Assembly: GCA_949288725.1 (NCBI GenBank)
Contig: CASELF010000051.1
Coordinates: 1 to 54,054 of the forward strand
DNA from: an uncultured bacterium
GTDB taxonomy: Bacteria; Cyanobacteriota; Vampirovibrionia; Gastranaerophilales; Gastranaerophilaceae
Length of the DNA stretch: 54,054 bases
Reading direction: 5' to 3'
Of this stretch, positions 1 through 9,300 are shown one piece after another; the stretch's first letter is position 1; every line of letters begins with the position of its first letter. The position numbers and the translations under genes were made by a program. The notes beneath the pieces are model-generated. The model ran no database searches, was not told the DNA's origin, and saw only the letters and a list, made by a program, of their open reading frames with translations.

Positions 1-170
1 GCTTTAGACTTTGCAATCGGATTAGTTACTTCTTTTTGAGCGGTCATAATACTGTTCATTTTGGCAGTGTATTTTTCATAGCCGTCCTCGCCGTACATTG
101 CCCTCAATGATTTGGCATAGTCCGAATTGTCGTTTTTAAAATAATTTTCTGAAACAATACTTATTCCCAT
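1..170 (-). CDS. hypothetical protein, N-terminal part only (cut by window edge)
   Basis: An open frame runs off the left end of the window; its first 56 codons are visible and start MGISIVSENYFKNDNSDYAK. The ATG at 170 is preceded by AGGA at a normal ribosome-binding distance. The visible part is polar, with no signal peptide or membrane segment, and no family was recognised. Upstream at 193-210 is a TATATATATAGG run resembling sequences before three other unknown genes in the window (at 2021, 27371 and 37653). It is a real gene judging by start context and composition, but its function is unknown. Confidence 0.7.
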   Translation of the reverse strand, partial: MGISIVSENYFKNDNSDYAKSLRAMYGEDGYEKYTAKMNSIMTAQKEVTNPIAKSK

Positions 171-251
171 AATATTCCTGTTGATTCTTTTTCCTATATA
201 TATAATAAAGTATTTTTTCACTTAAAAATTTCGTATTATTACAAAAAATTT

Positions 252-284
252 ACAAAAAAAATTCCTGTATAAATACAGGAATAA
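252..284 (-). terminator. intrinsic terminator after the 456-aa coiled-coil protein gene
   Basis: A perfect hairpin (ATTCCTGTA, 4-base loop, TACAGGAAT on the + strand at 261-282) is followed on the minus strand by a run of eight Ts. It lies about 95 bases past the stop of the minus-strand gene ending at 380. Confidence 0.85.
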
Positions 285-379
285 AATTTACACTACTTTC
301 TAACCTTTTTAAATATTTCTCACTTCGATATTTAAGGAATAAAATAAGTAATTATAAATGTATGTTATAATTTGCGATA

Positions 380-1750
380 TTATTCTTTAGCAGGAGTTTC
401 AACATATTTCTTTCCTTCTTTTTGTGCAATTTTCTTAATTATATTGTCGTAGTTTGCGGCAACATCATTATCGAACCAGAAGGTTGATTTAACTTCACGG
501 TTAATTTTTGCAAAATCTTCACGGCATTCATCCATTAAGCCTAATTCAAGAACTTTATCTCTCAAGGCATTCATTATGATTTTACCGTATTTACGTTTAT
601 TGAAATATCCGGCTTCGTCTACAAATCTTTCCATAAATGATTGTTCATGTTCTGTTGCATATAGATCTTGCCATGCCAGCATTACATCCATTACGTTATC
701 AGAATTGATTTTGCTGCAAGCATCTTCCAATTCGCCCTCGTCAAATAAATCAACTAATTGACGACCTTCAACAGAATAACCTGAATTTGTTGGGGTTGCA
801 CTGCTTGGTGTATGTGTGTTTGGTTCTTCTGTTCCACTTGGTTCTGAGCCAGGGGTTTCACTTGGTGTTGCTCCAGGGGTTTCACTCGGTGTTGCTCCAG
901 GAGTTGCACTTGACGGAGTGCTTGGAGAACTTGCACTTATTTGATTGATTGCGTTAATAATCTTATTATATTCTGTTGCAATCTTTGTAAGTTCTGTATT
1001 TACCTGAGCAGGTTCTAAACCTTCAGGATTTTTCTGTAAGTTTTCTAATTTTGATTTTAACTGCTCTAATTCAGTTTTTAATTGTGCTAAACGTTCTTTT
1101 GCAGGTGCAGTTAAATCTGTTCTGGCTTCAATATTGGCAATCTTTTCAAAGGTCTTTTCCATATTTTTTAAACATGCTTTGATATTTTGACCTATTTGAA
1201 TTTCACCAACTATATTTTGAACTGCTGATTCTGTTTCTGCTACAGTTTTTGATAAATCACCTACAGATAAATTACCATTTTTTGCATCCTCTTGAGCTTG
1301 TAATAATTTTTCTTCTTGCTCATTCAATTTTGTTATATAATCATTTAATTTTGCGGCTTCTTCTTCTGTTATTCCTTTTTTATATAATTGAGCATACATT
1401 TGTTGTCTTAAACGCTCAATTCCTGCAAGAGTAGAACTGATTCTACGTTGAGTACTTTCGGCGGTCATTCTATTTGCTACATTCAACATATTATCAATAA
1501 ATATATTTCCTGTATTTCCGCCAGATACCCCAGGAACCATACCAGGTGTTGTTACACCCCAGTTATTATATATACTTTGTTGTTGATTCAATAGCGCCAA
1601 TGCTTGAGCATTTAAATTCATCCCTACAGGACCGCTTGTTATGTCATCAGGCAAAGTGAAAACTTGAATATCACCTCCGAAATTAGTCATTCCGCAAGGT
1701 AATATATTCCAATATGGTAAATTTGCGTAAGATAGATAATTGTAACTCAT
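380..1750 (-). CDS. hypothetical protein with duplicated N-terminal module, coiled coil and Pro/Thr/Ser repeats
   Basis: A 456-aa protein of unknown function. Residues 1-65 (MSYNYLSYANLPYWN..., then PDDITSGPVGM) are nearly the same as the 75-aa protein encoded just upstream. Residues about 90-270 are rich in Glu, Lys, Leu and Gln and look like coiled coil. Residues about 275-325 are a Ser/Thr/Pro linker built from an ATPSETPG unit, encoded by a 24-bp tandem repeat at 849-909. The C-terminal 125 residues look globular and acidic. No signal peptide or membrane segment is evident. GGGG lies a few bases before the ATG. It is 43 bases downstream of its short paralogue and probably shares its transcript. 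A structural or adhesin-like role is only a guess. Confidence 0.8.
   Translation of the reverse strand: MSYNYLSYANLPYWNILPCGMTNFGGDIQVFTLPDDITSGPVGMNLNAQALALLNQQQSIYNNWGVTTPGMVPGVSGGNTGNIFIDNMLNVANRMTAESTQRRISSTLAGIERLRQQMYAQLYKKGITEEEAAKLNDYITKLNEQEEKLLQAQEDAKNGNLSVGDLSKTVAETESAVQNIVGEIQIGQNIKACLKNMEKTFEKIANIEARTDLTAPAKERLAQLKTELEQLKSKLENLQKNPEGLEPAQVNTELTKIATEYNKIINAINQISASSPSTPSSATPGATPSETPGATPSETPGSEPSGTEEPNTHTPSSATPTNSGYSVEGRQLVDLFDEGELEDACSKINSDNVMDVMLAWQDLYATEHEQSFMERFVDEAGYFNKRKYGKIIMNALRDKVLELGLMDECREDFAKINREVKSTFWFDNDVAANYDNIIKKIAQKEGKKYVETPAKE
849..909 (-). repeat. 24-bp in-frame tandem repeat encoding ATPSETPG
   Basis: Two complete 24-bp units (849-872 and 873-896) differ at one base and are followed by a partial, diverged third unit. 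Each encodes eight residues, so a change in copy number keeps the reading frame. Confidence 0.85.
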
Positions 1751-1793
1751 AATTTCCCCGTTTCCTTTTTCTTTACCTTAAAATCTTTTTCCC

Positions 1794-2021
1794 TTAACAG
1801 TAATACCCAAATCCAAAGCCCATTGGACCCCAGTTATTGTATATTGTTGTCTGTCTGTTTAAAACTCCTAATGCAGGATAGTTCAAAAACATCCCCACAG
1901 GACCGCTTGTTATATCATCAGGAATCGTAAAGACTTGAGTATCGCCACCGAAATTTGTAATACCACAAGGTAAAATGTTCCAATATGGCATATTCGCATA
2001 TGATAAGTAGTTGAAACTCAT
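1794..2021 (-). CDS. small hypothetical protein, paralogous to the N-terminus of the next gene
   Basis: A 75-aa protein. It matches the first 65 residues of the downstream 456-aa protein almost throughout: NYLSYAN, PYWNILPCG, TNFGGD, QVFT, PDDITSGPVGM and IYNNWG are shared, and it then ends in a Gly/Phe/Tyr-rich tail. GGGGAAAAGGAA precedes the ATG. It is probably the first gene of a two-gene minus-strand unit. A TATATATATACAGGGA stretch at 2046-2065 may be part of its promoter. Function unknown. The conserved single Cys in PCG and the aromatic residues suggest a small folded or assembly module, but this is inference. Confidence 0.75.
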   Translation of the reverse strand: MSFNYLSYANMPYWNILPCGITNFGGDTQVFTIPDDITSGPVGMFLNYPALGVLNRQTTIYNNWGPMGFGFGYYC

Positions 2022-2205
2022 TTCCTTTTCCCCAATTCCTTTATTTTCCCTGTATATATATAAACAATTTATACCTGTTGAAATTGCATGATTATATTAC
2101 ATTTAACATGTTCTAAAAAGTCAAAAGCCTTATCACAAAGTCGTTTTAAGCATTCATTATTTATATTCATATTTCTTAACATTTCCCAATATACATATAT
2201 TATGG

Positions 2206-2211
2206 TAAAAT
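2206..2211 (+). promoter_or_regulatory. -10 element of a leaderless promoter for the HTH/zinc-ribbon gene
   Basis: TAAAAT ends 7 bases before the ATG at 2219. A weak -35 (TTCCCA, 2183-2188) lies 17 bases upstream. There is no room for a Shine-Dalgarno sequence downstream of the expected transcription start. Confidence 0.6.
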
Positions 2212-2218
2212 ATCCGAT

Positions 2219-2623
2219 ATGGAAACATTAGCAAAATTTATTCAAAACAAAAGAAAAGAACTTGATATAACCCCAAAAGGGCTTGCCATTGCTGCAAATC
2301 TTCCTTTGAACATGGTTGAAGATATTGAATGCGGAAAAGAATTATTTCTATCAGTGACAACAAGGCAGGCTCTTGCCAAGGTTTTAAAATGTGAGCCTTA
2401 TGAAATTAAAAAATTAGAAAAAGATATTGCAAATGATATTGTTTCACCCGAAATTATTGAAAGTTTGAAACAACTTATTCTAAATGGTGCCGGCGGATTG
2501 AAATGCCCCAAATGCGGTGCCCCGTTAGATACAAGAATTGCAAAAATGTATGATTTGGAAGATAATCTTGTGTTACATGCAAAAGCACATTGTACAAAAT
2601 GCCCGTTTCAAATTCATTCGTAA
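2219..2623 (+). CDS. HTH (Xre-like) regulator with C-terminal zinc ribbon
   Basis: A 134-aa protein. Residues about 1-60 fit an Xre/Cro-type helix-turn-helix (KFIQNKRKELDITPKGLAIA, then a recognition-like helix and a third helix ending at KVLKCEPYEIKKLEKD). The C-terminal 40 residues carry CPKCGAP and CTKCP pairs, a likely zinc ribbon. Presumably a cytosolic transcription regulator; its target cannot be read from context. It is transcribed alone and converges on mrnC. The start is set by a -10 box 7 bases upstream, giving a probably leaderless mRNA. Confidence 0.75.
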   Translation: METLAKFIQNKRKELDITPKGLAIAANLPLNMVEDIECGKELFLSVTTRQALAKVLKCEPYEIKKLEKDIANDIVSPEIIESLKQLILNGAGGLKCPKCGAPLDTRIAKMYDLEDNLVLHAKAHCTKCPFQIHS

Positions 2624-2633
2624 ATTTTTTAAT

Positions 2634-2999
2634 TTATTCCCACAAGATGTATTTTTCAAGATAGTTTAGCATCTTTTCCAAACGCGGTTTGTCATAGGTG
2701 TACCACCAACCGATCAAGGTTTCAAATGCTGTTGCTTGACGGTATTCATGTTGAATATTTTTCCTGCCGACAGGTATTGGAAGATTTCTTGCTCTTTTGG
2801 TAAGTTCAAGTTCTTCTTCCGTTAATTTTTCAGTCATATTATGCAAAAGTTCGCATTGAAAATTTGTTTTAACTTTATCTGTCGTAAGTTTATGCAAATT
2901 CTTAGCATTATTGGTTAGCCTAATTGTCTTATTTCTTATATATAATTCCCAAACAGCATCGCCCAAATAGGCATAATTTCTTAAATTTAGTTCTTCCAT
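2634..2999 (-). CDS. mrnC: Mini-ribonuclease III (MrnC)
   Basis: A 121-aa protein equivalent to the RNase III catalytic domain without the double-stranded RNA-binding domain. Family features include NLRNYAYLGDAVWELYIR near the start (the RNase III signature region with the acidic GDAVWE), VKTNFQCELLH in the middle and EYRQATAFETLIGWWY near the end, with the second acidic catalytic position in FETLIGW. In Firmicutes this enzyme matures 23S rRNA ends. A longer TTG-started reading (from 3005) is possible, but a -10 TAGAAT ends exactly 6 bases before the ATG at 2999, so I start it there. The mRNA is then leaderless. Confidence 0.9.
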   Translation of the reverse strand: MEELNLRNYAYLGDAVWELYIRNKTIRLTNNAKNLHKLTTDKVKTNFQCELLHNMTEKLTEEELELTKRARNLPIPVGRKNIQHEYRQATAFETLIGWWYTYDKPRLEKMLNYLEKYILWE

Positions 3000-3005
3000 A
3001 TCCAA

Positions 3006-3011
3006 ATTCTA
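3006..3011 (-). promoter_or_regulatory. -10 element of leaderless promoter for mrnC
   Basis: Minus-strand TAGAAT (3011 to 3006) ends 6 bases before the ATG at 2999. A possible -35, TTGCAA (3032 to 3027), lies 15 bases further upstream, which is short spacing. Confidence 0.55.
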
Positions 3012-3082
3012 CTATAAATATGTTCTTTGCAAAATTTTTTATGATAGTATAATTTTATCTATTAAAAGAGGTTTTATTTAAC

Positions 3083-3655
3083 ATGAATAAAAAAATATTA
3101 TCAGGGTTTTGTGTATTTTTTATGTTGCTTCTATGCGTTCCTTCCGTTAACTCAATAGAAGTTTACAAAGCGTGCTGTAACAAATCCAATATTGAAGCAC
3201 CTCAAGAGGCTCTTGCTTATAAACAACATTTTATGCGATTACAGAAAAACAGATCCCTTATTTACAATGCCCTTGATTTAACAGATGAACAAATTAAAAC
3301 AAAAGAAGAATGTAACGAAAAATATTCACCTCTATATGAAACTAAATTCAACGAACTAATTAAAGAAAGTTATACCTTAAAAGCACTAACAGTCGCTAAT
3401 GTTGATTCCGGAGAAATTAATCAACAGAAAAAAATCGTTAAAAACATCAAAAATGATATAGATAAACTTTTTAAACAAGAAGATAAAACCTTCAAAAAAT
3501 GCTTAACCCGTGAACAACGTTCAAAATATGCAATGATTAAAAAATTAGACAGAAGAGATTACAAAGCATCTAAACATCAAAAGGATTACTACAAGTCAAA
3601 CCCTCGCATGCGTCCTTTTGGAAACCCTAAACCTTGTCAGACTTCTGTACAATAA
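3083..3655 (+). CDS. exported Spy/CpxP-like protein with two LTxxQ motifs
   Basis: A 190-aa protein with a typical signal peptide (MNKKILSGFCVFFMLLLCVP, cleavage probably around residue 24). The mature part is a charged helical protein with LTDEQ at about residue 72 and LTREQ at about residue 146, the LTxxQ motif of the Spy/CpxP periplasmic chaperone family. The spacing of the two motifs and the long helices between them fit that fold. It has an AGAGG ribosome-binding site about 11 bases before the ATG. It probably acts in the periplasm. The family call rests on motif and architecture, so moderate confidence. Confidence 0.65.
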   Translation: MNKKILSGFCVFFMLLLCVPSVNSIEVYKACCNKSNIEAPQEALAYKQHFMRLQKNRSLIYNALDLTDEQIKTKEECNEKYSPLYETKFNELIKESYTLKALTVANVDSGEINQQKKIVKNIKNDIDKLFKQEDKTFKKCLTREQRSKYAMIKKLDRRDYKASKHQKDYYKSNPRMRPFGNPKPCQTSVQ

Positions 3656-3694
3656 ATTAAAGTAAATAAAGGATGATTTTTTTACATATATCAT

Positions 3695-3700
3695 TATAAT
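3695..3700 (+). promoter_or_regulatory. -10 element of leaderless promoter
   Basis: TATAAT ends exactly 6 bases before the ATG at 3707. No convincing -35 is seen at 16-18 bases. Confidence 0.6.
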
Positions 3701-3706
3701 TGTGGT

Positions 3707-4348
3707 ATGCGTAAGTTATATATAATCTTTTTAGCAACATTTATAATTCTTTCAACTCTTTCCTTGGGAGATGCTTTTGCCAAGGAAGAAGAAGATTTGA
3801 CCGGAAAAGGTTATGTTGGGACTTTACCCGATTTGAGTAGAATATATGAAAAAGAACAACCTAAAAAAATATCCCCGGATTTTAGACCCGCAAAAGATTT
3901 CAACTCTGCAAATGAATTGAAACCTGTACCTAGAGATAATCCAGCATTTGTTAATATAATTTTGAAAACAGACAAAACTTCTAAATATGTTAATGATTTG
4001 AACGAATTTATCCCAATGCTTGAAACTCTTTCTGATATGATAGATGAAGGCGCTAATGTGCAAGCATTCAATGCCAAAGCGTATTATTTTACCAAAAGTG
4101 CGGATTATTTCAAAGATAAATATGCAAACAAACCTGAAAGTTATTTCCTTTCATATAAAAAATTACTCGAACTTAGCATGCACACAAAATCAATTGCACT
4201 TTTGAGAACAGAAGCCGCTAAATATAATCCATATATGGCATACGGAGGTTCAGGATACTTATATAACCCTGACAGTTTGACCGAACAATTAGGGTATCTG
4301 AAAAACGAAATCGACAGAACAATTTTAATCTTGAAAGAAGCAAATTAA
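3707..4348 (+). CDS. exported hypothetical protein
   Basis: A 213-aa protein with a signal peptide (residues 1-25, ending LSLGDAFA). The mature part is mostly helical and rich in Lys, Tyr and Asn, with no motif I recognise. The start is fixed by TATAAT ending 6 bases before the ATG, with no Shine-Dalgarno site. It is followed by lptF/G in the same direction, which has its own promoter, so co-transcription is not required. A role in the envelope is a guess from the signal peptide and neighbour. Confidence 0.7.
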   Translation: MRKLYIIFLATFIILSTLSLGDAFAKEEEDLTGKGYVGTLPDLSRIYEKEQPKKISPDFRPAKDFNSANELKPVPRDNPAFVNIILKTDKTSKYVNDLNEFIPMLETLSDMIDEGANVQAFNAKAYYFTKSADYFKDKYANKPESYFLSYKKLLELSMHTKSIALLRTEAAKYNPYMAYGGSGYLYNPDSLTEQLGYLKNEIDRTILILKEAN

Positions 4349-4417
4349 ATCTGTTAAATGTAAATATTTTCAGGTTTTAACATTTTATAAACTTTTATAA
4401 TATTTTCCTATTCTTGT

Positions 4418-4446
4418 TTGATAAAAACTTATGTTTCTATTAAAAT
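4418..4446 (+). promoter_or_regulatory. leaderless promoter of the LptF/G gene
   Basis: TTGATA (4418-4423), 17-base spacer, TAAAAT (4441-4446), then 6 bases to the ATG at 4453. The expected transcription start coincides with the A of the start codon. Confidence 0.75.
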
Positions 4447-4452
4447 CAGTTT

Positions 4453-5589
4453 ATGTTTAATAAGATTTTGTCAAAAGTAAAAGAGCAACTTTCTAAGATA
4501 AAAATACTTGACAGATACATTCTAAAGCAAGTAATTGAAATGTTCATAACAGGGGTTTTTGTCTTTACAACAATTATTTTTGCATCTGATACTTTTCTGA
4601 CTTTGGTTAAACAAATTACTAAATTTGGCATACCGTTTAAGGTTGCATTCTTAATGATTTTGCTTAACTTGCCATCTGTTATTGTAATGACAATCCCTAT
4701 GGGTGTTCTTTTGTCTACAGTTATGACATTGAACAAATTAAGTCTATCTTCTGAAATAACAGTTATGAGAGCTTGCGGAATAAGTTTGAACAGAATTGCA
4801 AAATCTATTTTTATTTTCGCAATCATTATGGCTCTATCAAGTTTTGTCATAAACGAAAAAATCGTACCAATTATGACTCAACAGTCAACAAAATTAGCAC
4901 TTTGGGCTATGGGACAAAAACACGTTCCTGAAGGTAAAGAAAATTTTGTGTTCAAAGAACTTGGTGAAGGCGGGTTATTAAAAAGATTATTCTATTCAGG
5001 TTCTTGCAAAAACGGAATTCTATATAACGTAACAATATTAGACAATTCAAAACCTGGAACAATCCAAGTTCTGCAAGCAAGACAAGGCAAAACAACTCCT
5101 AACGGTTGGGTTCTGCAAAAAGCAGCCGCATACACTATTGCCAATGACGGACAAGTTTTGAATACTTCACTGGTTGAAGATTCTGTAATTACATTCAATA
5201 TGGATATGTCTAAAGTTACAAACAAAAACTTTGCAAAAGAAAATAATTTTAAACAATTATTGAATTACATCAAAAAATCAGATATTCCGGAGGAAGAAAA
5301 AATCCAATACAAAGTTGAATTGTACGACAAAATCGCTTTGCCTGTAACAACTATTGTATTTGTATTACTTGGCGTACCTTTAGCAATTACACCTCCGAGA
5401 GTACGTTATAACAGAGGATTTTTGTTCAGTATTTTGATAATATTCTTCTATTACCTTGTTAGAGCATTATCTTTATCAATGGGGGAACAAGGTACAATAT
5501 GCCCATTTATCGCCGCTTGGCTGCCTAACATTGTGTTAGCAATCTGTGGTTTATTTATGTACTATAGGAAAGTGTACACTATCACATAA
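4453..5589 (+). CDS. LptF/LptG-family (YjgP/YjgQ) permease
   Basis: A 378-aa inner-membrane protein of the LptF/LptG permease family, which with LptB extracts lipopolysaccharide from the inner membrane. The layout is typical: a membrane-proximal helix (LDRYILKQVIEMFITGVFVF), membrane segments in the first 130 residues, a soluble jellyroll-like middle (about 135-280) and three more membrane segments at the C-terminus. The motif LPSVIVMTIPMGVLLSTVM belongs to the family. Many cyanobacteria-related genomes have a single such gene acting as both subunits, so I do not choose between lptF and lptG. It implies a diderm envelope. Expressed from its own leaderless promoter. Confidence 0.85.
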   Translation: MFNKILSKVKEQLSKIKILDRYILKQVIEMFITGVFVFTTIIFASDTFLTLVKQITKFGIPFKVAFLMILLNLPSVIVMTIPMGVLLSTVMTLNKLSLSSEITVMRACGISLNRIAKSIFIFAIIMALSSFVINEKIVPIMTQQSTKLALWAMGQKHVPEGKENFVFKELGEGGLLKRLFYSGSCKNGILYNVTILDNSKPGTIQVLQARQGKTTPNGWVLQKAAAYTIANDGQVLNTSLVEDSVITFNMDMSKVTNKNFAKENNFKQLLNYIKKSDIPEEEKIQYKVELYDKIALPVTTIVFVLLGVPLAITPPRVRYNRGFLFSILIIFFYYLVRALSLSMGEQGTICPFIAAWLPNIVLAICGLFMYYRKVYTIT

Positions 5590-5645
5590 AATTTTGTAAA
5601 ATCCTACTTTTAAATGTGATAAAATCTATTTTCTTGGTTTACAAT

Positions 5646-6368
5646 ATGGGTATGGATAATAATGGGAATAATAGCAAAATAAACAATAATATTTTCAGCA
5701 GCCATTATAAGTTTTCTGAAGTTAATCCCTTTAGCGGAAATTTCACACCACAGGAAACTTCTAATCCATTTGAACAAAAACCAACACCCCCACCTGAACC
5801 GACCGTTTCTAATCCAATAAAAAGGTTAAACGGTTATGATTCTGTTATATTAAATAATACGAGATTTGATGAGCCTCAAGGGGAAGATTTAAGTCTTGAA
5901 TATAGAATAAAAGATAAAGAATCCACATTGCAAGAACTTAATGCAAAGATTAAAGCCGCAGACAACTACGGAACATTGAATGAATCGTTAAGTCTTAAAG
6001 CAAAACGACAACGTATAATGCAAGAACTCGATTCACTAAGAAAACAGCAACTATACGGAGGTAGAGTTCTTGGAGAAAAGAAACAACCTTATCATCAGGA
6101 ATTTAGAGAAAAAATGCCTGTAATATATAAAGTTCAAGAATTTATTTCAAGAAAAGTTATGGCTAAAATTTCTAAAAAAGTTAAATCCGTTGTCGACCTA
6201 TCAGATTCGCTGGATAAACTTTCAGAAATAAGCAAAAGTGTTGATGAATTGATTGATATGAATGTTCCATACGGTGAAAAAACTCGCAACTACGAAAAAT
6301 TAACCGACTATCTAAATCAAGCAAACCAAATTCATTCTAAAATCACTAAATCTATGGGTAAGCATTAA
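5646..6368 (+). CDS. hypothetical polar protein with coiled-coil segment
   Basis: A 240-aa protein of unknown function. A GTG-started reading from 5616 exists, but GTGATAAAAT there looks like a -10 (TAAAAT, 5620-5625), so the ATG at 5646 is preferred. The N-terminal 70 residues are Asn/Pro-rich and probably disordered (NNGNNSKINNN, KPTPPPEPT). Residues about 80-140 form a predicted helical or coiled-coil stretch (RIKDKESTLQELNAKIK). The C-terminal 80 residues are basic and helical. No signal peptide or membrane segment. It converges on the helicase-nuclease gene with a 15-base gap. Confidence 0.65.
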   Translation: MGMDNNGNNSKINNNIFSSHYKFSEVNPFSGNFTPQETSNPFEQKPTPPPEPTVSNPIKRLNGYDSVILNNTRFDEPQGEDLSLEYRIKDKESTLQELNAKIKAADNYGTLNESLSLKAKRQRIMQELDSLRKQQLYGGRVLGEKKQPYHQEFREKMPVIYKVQEFISRKVMAKISKKVKSVVDLSDSLDKLSEISKSVDELIDMNVPYGEKTRNYEKLTDYLNQANQIHSKITKSMGKH

Positions 6369-6383
6369 GTTTAGCAATAAGTT

Positions 6384-9300
6384 TTATATTATTTCCATAT
6401 CACAAAAAGTAATATATGGACAATATTGACAAGCCTTTTGGTTATATGAAGGCTCAAATTTGTATGATTTGATATCTGAAATTGCATCATTAAATTTCTG
6501 TTTTATTCTTTCGCAATCTTCATCAATCAAATTCAAAGTAAAATTATTTTCGGGTTCTTCAGGATAAATAAAAGTTGTTTCTTTAACTTTTTTACCTGTT
6601 TGTTTTTCAAAATAATATTTATATAATCCGATTTGATTATAATAATCTTCGTGATCGCCACCTTCACAAATTATTTTTTCATTTTTCGCGCTACCTGTTT
6701 TGTAATCATATATCGTATAGGTTCCGTCAGGATTTTTATCTATTCTATCAATAATTCCTCTGAAATTCACACCGTCAATATTCAAATCAATACATTTTTC
6801 TACGGCATACAGCATTGAAATAGGTGTGACACACATACAAGAATAGAATTTATCAAGAGCATCTTCTCCACGTTTTTCATAGATTTCTCTTTGTTGGAAT
6901 GTTGACATCGGAAGATTTTGTAAGTTATCTTTAAACTCTTTGATAAAATCTTCTTTTGAAGGATATTGACCATTTTCTTTTGCATACGAAACCGCAACTT
7001 CACAAGCCTTATGAACCGCAATTCCGTAACTAAAAGCATCCGGATTTCCGTCTTTTGCTTGCAAATCAAGAATATAATCATAAAAATACCAGCGAGGACA
7101 TTTGAAATATGTATTTATTGAACTTGGAGAAAAATGTCTTCCCTCCAGTTTCTTATCTACCATTGAACAAAAATCCCGCTTATAATCATAATCTCTTTTT
7201 GTTATAGACTTTGCGCGCTCTTGCCAGAATGAATTTATATCATATTCAAAAGGTTTGTCTTCCCGTTCAAAATCAATATCAGAATTTATAATTAGTGCAG
7301 ACGGAACTTTTACGGTTTTGCCGTCTTTATCAGGATATGAAAGTCTTAGAGCATGTTTTGCTCTTGTCATTCCGACATATAAAACTTTTATTTGCTCTGA
7401 TATTTTTTGCTCTTTTAATTCATCTTCTGTTTTATATTGAGAAACATCAAGAGGAATAATAGGTTTCATGGACTTTCTGCTGCTTTCCCATTTATCGCGC
7501 ACCAGAGTTGGCATATATACATATTCAAATTCTCGACCTTTTGCAGAATGATATGTCGATAATTGCACAGCGTTCATCACGACAGGTGCTTTATCTGTTG
7601 TAATAGATATTTCATCTTGCAAGCACATGTCTAAATATTCAACAAAATCTTCAAGACTTATTTTTTTATAAAGATTTGAAAAATCTTCTGCTTGGTCAAC
7701 AAGTTTCTTCAATCCCGAAATATTTTCTATTCTGTTTGTTTCTGAATTGATATAATACTCAAATATACCTGTTTTAGAACCTATTTCAAGAATAATATTT
7801 CGCAAGGTTTCATTTGTTTTATATTCAGACAAATACTCAAATGTTTTGATAAACTTTTCAACCTTATCAGCTTCAGTATAACTTTCTGATTTTGCAGACT
7901 TTATTAAATCTACAATCGATTTATATTGAGATCTTTTATTATATAAAATTTCAAAATCTTTTGGATGAATATTAAACGGTTTTGCCAATGCTAATTTGAA
8001 AAACTTATCACTATGAAGTTCAGGATTAGTAAGCATTTGCATATAATAATACATGACTGTAAATGAATGAATTAGAAAAATATTTTTACCGTCTTTTAAT
8101 TCTGCAGGAATATCTCTTTCTTTTAAAAGTTCAAAAAACGAAGTTAATTCATCATTACTTAGCGTTAAAATCGCAATTTCTGAGAGTTTTTTATTCCCAT
8201 TTTCATCTACAGGACAATCATCAGAATTCACAAGATTTGCAATCTCATCAACAATTTCTTGATATTCTTGCAAAATATCTGCATATTTATAAAATCTTAC
8301 CTTTTTGTTTTTATCCGCTAAATCCTTGTTTTTAGAAACCAATTTTTTACTGATATTATAACGCTCAAACTTAGGATTAACCTCAAGTCTTTTTGTGTCT
8401 TGTTCAACAAATTTTCTTGAAGCGTCTAAAATTTGTTGAGTTGAGCGCATATTTTCTTCAAGACAAATGACCTTAGTTTCTGGGAAATTATCAAGAAATT
8501 TTTCGATAGTATCAAGTTTAGCACCCTGAAACCCATAAATTATTTGATCATCGTCCCCAACAACAAAAACATTTTCGCTATCTATGGATTTTGTAAGGTA
8601 GAAAACAATATCATTCTGGCTTTTATTTGTGTCTTGGTATTCATCAACAAGAATATATTTATATTGATTTGCAACCTTATGCAAAAATGACGGTTCATCT
8701 TCAAATTTGTCCAGAACATAATTTATCATGTCATTAAAATCGACATAATGCTGTTCTTCCATCTTTGACTTATAAAGTTCATAAAAATCCCAAAGTTCAG
8801 TAACTTTAGCAATCTTTTTTTCCATACTGTCTATTCCGTCAGGAATACGTTTTGGAATTTTTGCACCTTTTTCGGTCTTTTCTTTTAGTTCTTGTTGAAG
8901 TGCTTTTAATTGAGGTTTCCAATCAGGATTTTTTTCAAGATTTTCAAAGAATTTAGATTTGGTTAATCTATTTGTCTTTATCGCATTAATCCCGTTTGAT
9001 ATCTCATTAATAAAATAATAAGGATCATTACGTTTTGTTCTATACGCAACAGGATTAATCTCATCAATACATTCTTTTAACAGATTAACAGACACAGCAG
9101 GCGGGATTACCCTATAATTTTCAGGCAATTCAAATTCCTCAGGGTGAACGGTAATTATATCATTACAAAAAGAGTGATAGGTAAAAATATTTACTTCAAC
9201 ATTACTTTTGTTCAATTCTTTGGCAAGTCTTGTGCGCATTTCATTTGCCGCAGCATCAGAAAAAGTTAAACACAAAATTGTTTCAGGCTTAATACCTTTT

